Of a stretch of DNA of 64,000 nt, positions 61,668 to 64,000 are shown piece after piece (the stretch's first letter is position 1; the number at the start of each line of letters is the position of its first letter). A program made the translations under genes and the position numbers. The stretch covers positions 27,427 through 91,426 of the forward strand of contig NZ_RZIJ01000026.1 in the NCBI RefSeq assembly GCF_003989665.1, read 5' to 3'. This stretch comes from Azospirillum doebereinerae. GTDB taxonomy: Bacteria; Pseudomonadota; Alphaproteobacteria; Azospirillales; Azospirillaceae. The notes under the pieces are model-generated. The model did no database searches. It had not been told where the DNA came from and worked only from the letters and a program-made list of their open reading frames with translations.

Positions 61668-62117
61668 ATGGCACGCTACGATTGGCAGAACGACCGGCCG
61701 ACGCCGGGGAACTACCGGGGTGTCGGGCCACGCGGCTACCGCCGCTCCGACGAGCGCATCCGCGAGGACATCGGCGACCGCTTGACCGACGACCCGCGTC
61801 TCGACGCCACCGGCATCGACGTGTCCGTCGCCCAGGGGGAGGTCACCCTGACCGGCACCGTCGGGCATCGCGCCGACAAGCGCGTGGCGGAGGACATCGC
61901 GGAGGCGGTGTCGGGCGTCACCCACGTGCAGAACGACCTGCGCGCCGACCGCGACGCGTGGCAAGGCAGCGTCACCGGGCCGGGCGCCCCCGCCCAAGCC
62001 GGCATGGTCGCCGCGCTGAACAACAGCTCGATGGTGCTCGGCAAAGCCCCGCTTCCGGCGGAGCCCGAGGCCGGGGCGCGGAGCGACCGGACGGAACGGG
62101 TCGGCGGAGGGGAATGA
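61668..62117 (+). CDS. BON-domain protein
   Basis: A 149-residue protein with a glycine/arginine-rich N-terminus (RYDWQNDRPTPGNYRGVGPRG) and one BON domain (IREDIGDRLTDDPRLDATGIDVSVAQGEVTLTGTVGHRADKRVAEDIAEAVSGVTHVQND), a phospholipid-binding module. The sequence includes the usual SDERI opening. ATG 61668 follows GGAGGGAGAC. Likely an envelope-stress type protein. Confidence 0.88.
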   Translation: MARYDWQNDRPTPGNYRGVGPRGYRRSDERIREDIGDRLTDDPRLDATGIDVSVAQGEVTLTGTVGHRADKRVAEDIAEAVSGVTHVQNDLRADRDAWQGSVTGPGAPAQAGMVAALNNSSMVLGKAPLPAEPEAGARSDRTERVGGGE

Positions 62118-62148
62118 CGCGCGCCGTCGATTTGTTGCGATTTTGTGC

Positions 62149-62177
62149 TTGACCTGGCAGCCGCGCCTCGGTTACAC
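62149..62177 (+). promoter_or_regulatory. Candidate promoter of the solitary 5S rRNA
   Basis: TTGACC (62149-62154) and TTACAC (62172-62177) with 17 bases between, about 95 bases upstream of the 5S gene. The -10 is weak, so the call is tentative. Confidence 0.4.
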
Positions 62178-62269
62178 ACTCGCCACGTTGCGGAAACGCG
62201 AAGCAAGTCGGTTCGGTTCGGCGGTTTGAGAAAGCCTTCGAACAGTGGTTGTCGGTCGTGTGCCTTGGT

Positions 62270-62387
62270 GACCTGGTGGTCATGGCGAGGTGCCCAACAC
62301 CCGATCCCATCCCGAACTCGGCCGTGAAAAGCCTCTGCGCCGATGGTACTGCGTCTTAAGGCGTGGGAGAGTAGGTCGCCGCCAGGT
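62270..62387 (+). rRNA. rrf: 5S ribosomal RNA (solitary)
   Basis: The core reads CCTGGTGGTCATGGCGAGGT, then the conserved loop ACACCCGATCCCATCCCGAAC, GGTACTGCG and GGGAGAGTAGGTCGCCGCCAGG, with the 5' CCTGG and 3' CCAGG ends pairing. About 117 nt. No 23S rRNA precedes it: the upstream sequence is the BON gene and unrelated spacer. Followed by a strong terminator. Confidence 0.93.
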
Positions 62388-62435
62388 CGCTCAGGCACAC
62401 GAGACACCCGTCGATACCGACAGGCCTCGCGTCGC

Positions 62436-62487
62436 AACGAACAGAAACCCCACCGACGCTGCCGCGCCGGTGGGGTTTCTGTTCGTT
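62436..62487. terminator. Bidirectional terminator after the 5S gene
   Basis: A perfect 20-base stem: AACGAACAGAAACCCCACCG (62436-62455) and its complement at 62468-62487, with T-rich/A-rich edges. It ends the 5S transcript and the convergent hydroxyacid dehydrogenase gene. Confidence 0.92.
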
Positions 62488-62492
62488 GGGCC

Positions 62493-63566
62493 TCAGGCTT
62501 CCGGCCACAGCACTGTCCGGTCGATGCCGGCCAGGGTCGAGCGGCCGGTCAGGATCATGGCGATCTCCAACTCGGTCCGCAGAATCTTCAGCACATGCGC
62601 GACCCCGACCGCGCCGCCGACCGCCAGCCCGTGCAGGTAGGGGCGGCCGATCAGCACCGCCGAGGCGCCCAGCGCCAGCGCCTTCAGCGCGTCGGTCCCG
62701 CGCCGGACGCCGCCGTCCAGCAGCAGCGGCACCCGCCCGCCCACCCGCGCTGCGACGGCGGGCAGCGCCTCGATGGTCGCCGGCACGGTGTCGAGCACCC
62801 GCCCGCCATGGTTCGACACGATGATGCCGTCGGCGCCGTGGGCGATGGCGCGCTCGGCGTCCTCGGGGTTGGTGATCCCCTTCAGCAGGATGGGCAGCCG
62901 GGTGAAGCCGCGCAGCCACGCGATGTCCGCCCAGCGGGCCGACGACGCCAGCAGGGCGCGCAGCGCCGCCCGCTCGTCCTCGGGCACCGGGGGCTGCGGC
63001 TGGCCGCGCAGATTCGCCGCCTCGACGCCGGGCGGCAGGGCGAAGCCGGCGCGCTGCTCGCGGTTGCGCAGGCTGACCGGCGCGTCCACCGTCACCACCA
63101 GCGCGCGGTAGCCGGCCGCCTCCGCCCGCCGGACCAGCGCGCCCGACAGCGCGCGGTCGGCCTGCAGGTAGAGCTGGAACCACAGCGGGTGCGCGCCGGA
63201 CTGGGCGGCGATGTCCTCCAGCGTCACGCTGGCCTGGGTGCTGACGACCATGGCCGCCTCCAGCGCCGCCGCGCCAAGCGCCGTCGCCAGCTCGCCCTCG
63301 GGATGCACCAGCTTGTGATAGGCGGTGGGGGCGAGCAGGATCGGGTGGGCCAGGGTCTGGCCGAACAGCGTCACGCGGGTGTCCACGTCGCGCAGGTCGG
63401 GCAATGCCTGGGCCTGGAGCTTCAGCCGGGAAAACGCCTCGACGTTCCAGCGGAGCGTCGTCTCGTCGGCCGAGCCGCCCGCGATGTAGGCCCAGGCGTT
63501 CTCCCCCATGCGCGCCCGCGCGTGCGGTTCGTAATCGGTGACGGCGGCGATGTCGGTCGGGATCAT
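62493..63566 (-). CDS. FMN-dependent alpha-hydroxyacid dehydrogenase
   Basis: A 357-residue TIM-barrel flavoenzyme of the lactate/glycolate/mandelate family. Catalytic His and FMN motif SNHGGRVLD (about residue 250), LLLDGGVRRGTDALKALALGA near the C-terminus, GITNPEDAERA, and the substrate-loop start YIAGGSADETTLRWN. It oxidises 2-hydroxyacids in the cytoplasm or at the membrane; the exact substrate (lactate, glycolate, other) is not determined. Monocistronic. Confidence 0.9.
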   Translation of the reverse strand: MIPTDIAAVTDYEPHARARMGENAWAYIAGGSADETTLRWNVEAFSRLKLQAQALPDLRDVDTRVTLFGQTLAHPILLAPTAYHKLVHPEGELATALGAAALEAAMVVSTQASVTLEDIAAQSGAHPLWFQLYLQADRALSGALVRRAEAAGYRALVVTVDAPVSLRNREQRAGFALPPGVEAANLRGQPQPPVPEDERAALRALLASSARWADIAWLRGFTRLPILLKGITNPEDAERAIAHGADGIIVSNHGGRVLDTVPATIEALPAVAARVGGRVPLLLDGGVRRGTDALKALALGASAVLIGRPYLHGLAVGGAVGVAHVLKILRTELEIAMILTGRSTLAGIDRTVLWPEA

Positions 63567-64000
63567 GGGCGCACTCGACAGGAATAAGACTTAGTCGCGA
63601 TTGAATGGCCCCAGATGTACGCCCATCCGGCCGGACGGTCCAAACGCTTCGTGGCGGGTGCGTCAAAAGACGCGTTCTGGAAAAATGCGTGGGGGCTGAA
63701 AAAAGGCGTTGCCAAGCTCCGTCCAAAGGTCCTATACACCGCCTCCCGCAGCGAGGCGCCGACGACAAGCCGGCAACGAAGCGCGGGATTTGGAAGACGC
63801 GGTGAAGTAGAAAAGAGCCTCTGAAAAAGAAGCTTGACACGAAAAACCGGATCGACTAAATAAAGGTCAAGACAAACGGCGGACCAAAACGAACGGTTCG
63901 CCAGAGACAAAGGCGGCGCTTCAGCGCTGCGGGATGTTTGACAAGTTTATACCGTGTTGTGAGAAGGGATGCGCAGGCGGCGGTGAGGGTTTCACCGTTT
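63567..64000. other. Upstream region of the dehydrogenase and of an rRNA operon
   Basis: No protein gene is supported. It divides into the promoter region of the minus-strand dehydrogenase (63567-63800) and, from 63830, a ribosomal RNA promoter and leader. Frames of 66-69 codons here have no ribosome sites. Confidence 0.5.
63834..63862 (+). promoter_or_regulatory. rrn: Strong sigma-70 promoter, probably of an rRNA operon
   Basis: TTGACA (63834-63839) and TAAATA (63857-63862) separated by exactly 17 bases, the best promoter in the window. About 75 bases further, GATGTTTGACAAGTTT (63934-63949) resembles a boxA antiterminator, and the following GAGAAGGGATGCGCAGG resembles rRNA leader sequence of alphaproteobacteria. 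The 16S gene should begin beyond 64000. Confidence 0.68.

Noticed and set aside
63605..63824. Two overlapping short plus-strand frames before the rRNA promoter
   Set aside because: No ribosome sites and no recognisable features; position just upstream of a promoter makes coding unlikely.

Overview
The window reads as a chromosomal segment of a high-GC, motile alphaproteobacterium, most likely Azospirillum or a close Rhodospirillales relative. The signs are very GC-rich third codon positions, a flagellar gene order typical of that group (fliL-fliM-DUF6468-motE, fhlB-fliO-fliP, flhB followed by cckA), a GAAC-N7-GAAC LexA box in front of recA, and a two-subunit nucleoside transporter with a deo operon. 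The genus is inferred from gene content and style; no database search was possible.

Layout. 0-1.2 kb is an AT-richer remnant of a polymorphic toxin locus: a type-44 toxin gene broken by one in-frame TAG, with a small intact partner gene (probable immunity) overlapping its end. 1.4-7.1 kb is polyamine metabolism: potFGHI and agmatine deiminase. 7.1-8 kb is an RsbQ/KAI2-like hydrolase. 8.2-15.2 kb holds two divergent flagellar operons, flgF-flgG-flgA-flgH on the minus strand (with a good sigma-54 promoter) and fliL-fliM-DUF6468-motE on the plus strand. 15.3-20.3 kb has a small unknown gene, bfd, an RlmM-like methyltransferase, a serralysin-like protease with a new-looking C-terminal repeat, and a patatin. 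20.5-26.7 kb is a second motility block: a 43-residue membrane peptide, cheZ, two MotB-like proteins and a very large TPR protein. 26.7-29.3 kb has a fasciclin protein and the K+ transporter Kup. 29.5-35.7 kb is a third flagellar block: fhlB, an unknown gene, fliO and fliP on the minus strand and flgB, flgC, fliE, fliQ, fliR and flhB on the plus strand, interrupted by a copper chaperone. 35.7-40.3 kb carries cckA, SOS-controlled recA and a voltage-gated-type K+ channel with a C-terminal zinc ribbon. 40.4-46 kb is a nucleoside import and salvage operon (two ABC permeases, cdd, PNP, deoC, deoA). 46-47.8 kb is an AT-rich patch with one unrecognised 386-residue gene. 47.9-52.4 kb is an RND efflux pair. 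52.4-58.7 kb has an esterase, LysR, MFS transporter, thiolase, and a divergent SDR/TetR pair with duplicated operator. 58.8-62.1 kb has a membrane PQQ dehydrogenase and two small stress-type proteins. 62.27 kb is a solitary 5S rRNA gene; 62.5-63.6 kb is an FMN-dependent hydroxyacid dehydrogenase. The last 170 bases look like the promoter and antitermination leader of an rRNA operon whose 16S gene starts beyond the window.

The best candidates for something not well described are the broken toxin with its intact partner gene, the 386-residue AT-rich orphan gene, the cheZ / double MotB-like / giant TPR operon, the 41-residue repeat in the secreted protease, the zinc-ribbon K+ channel, and the solitary 5S gene. 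No CRISPR array, insertion sequence, tRNA gene or prophage was seen.
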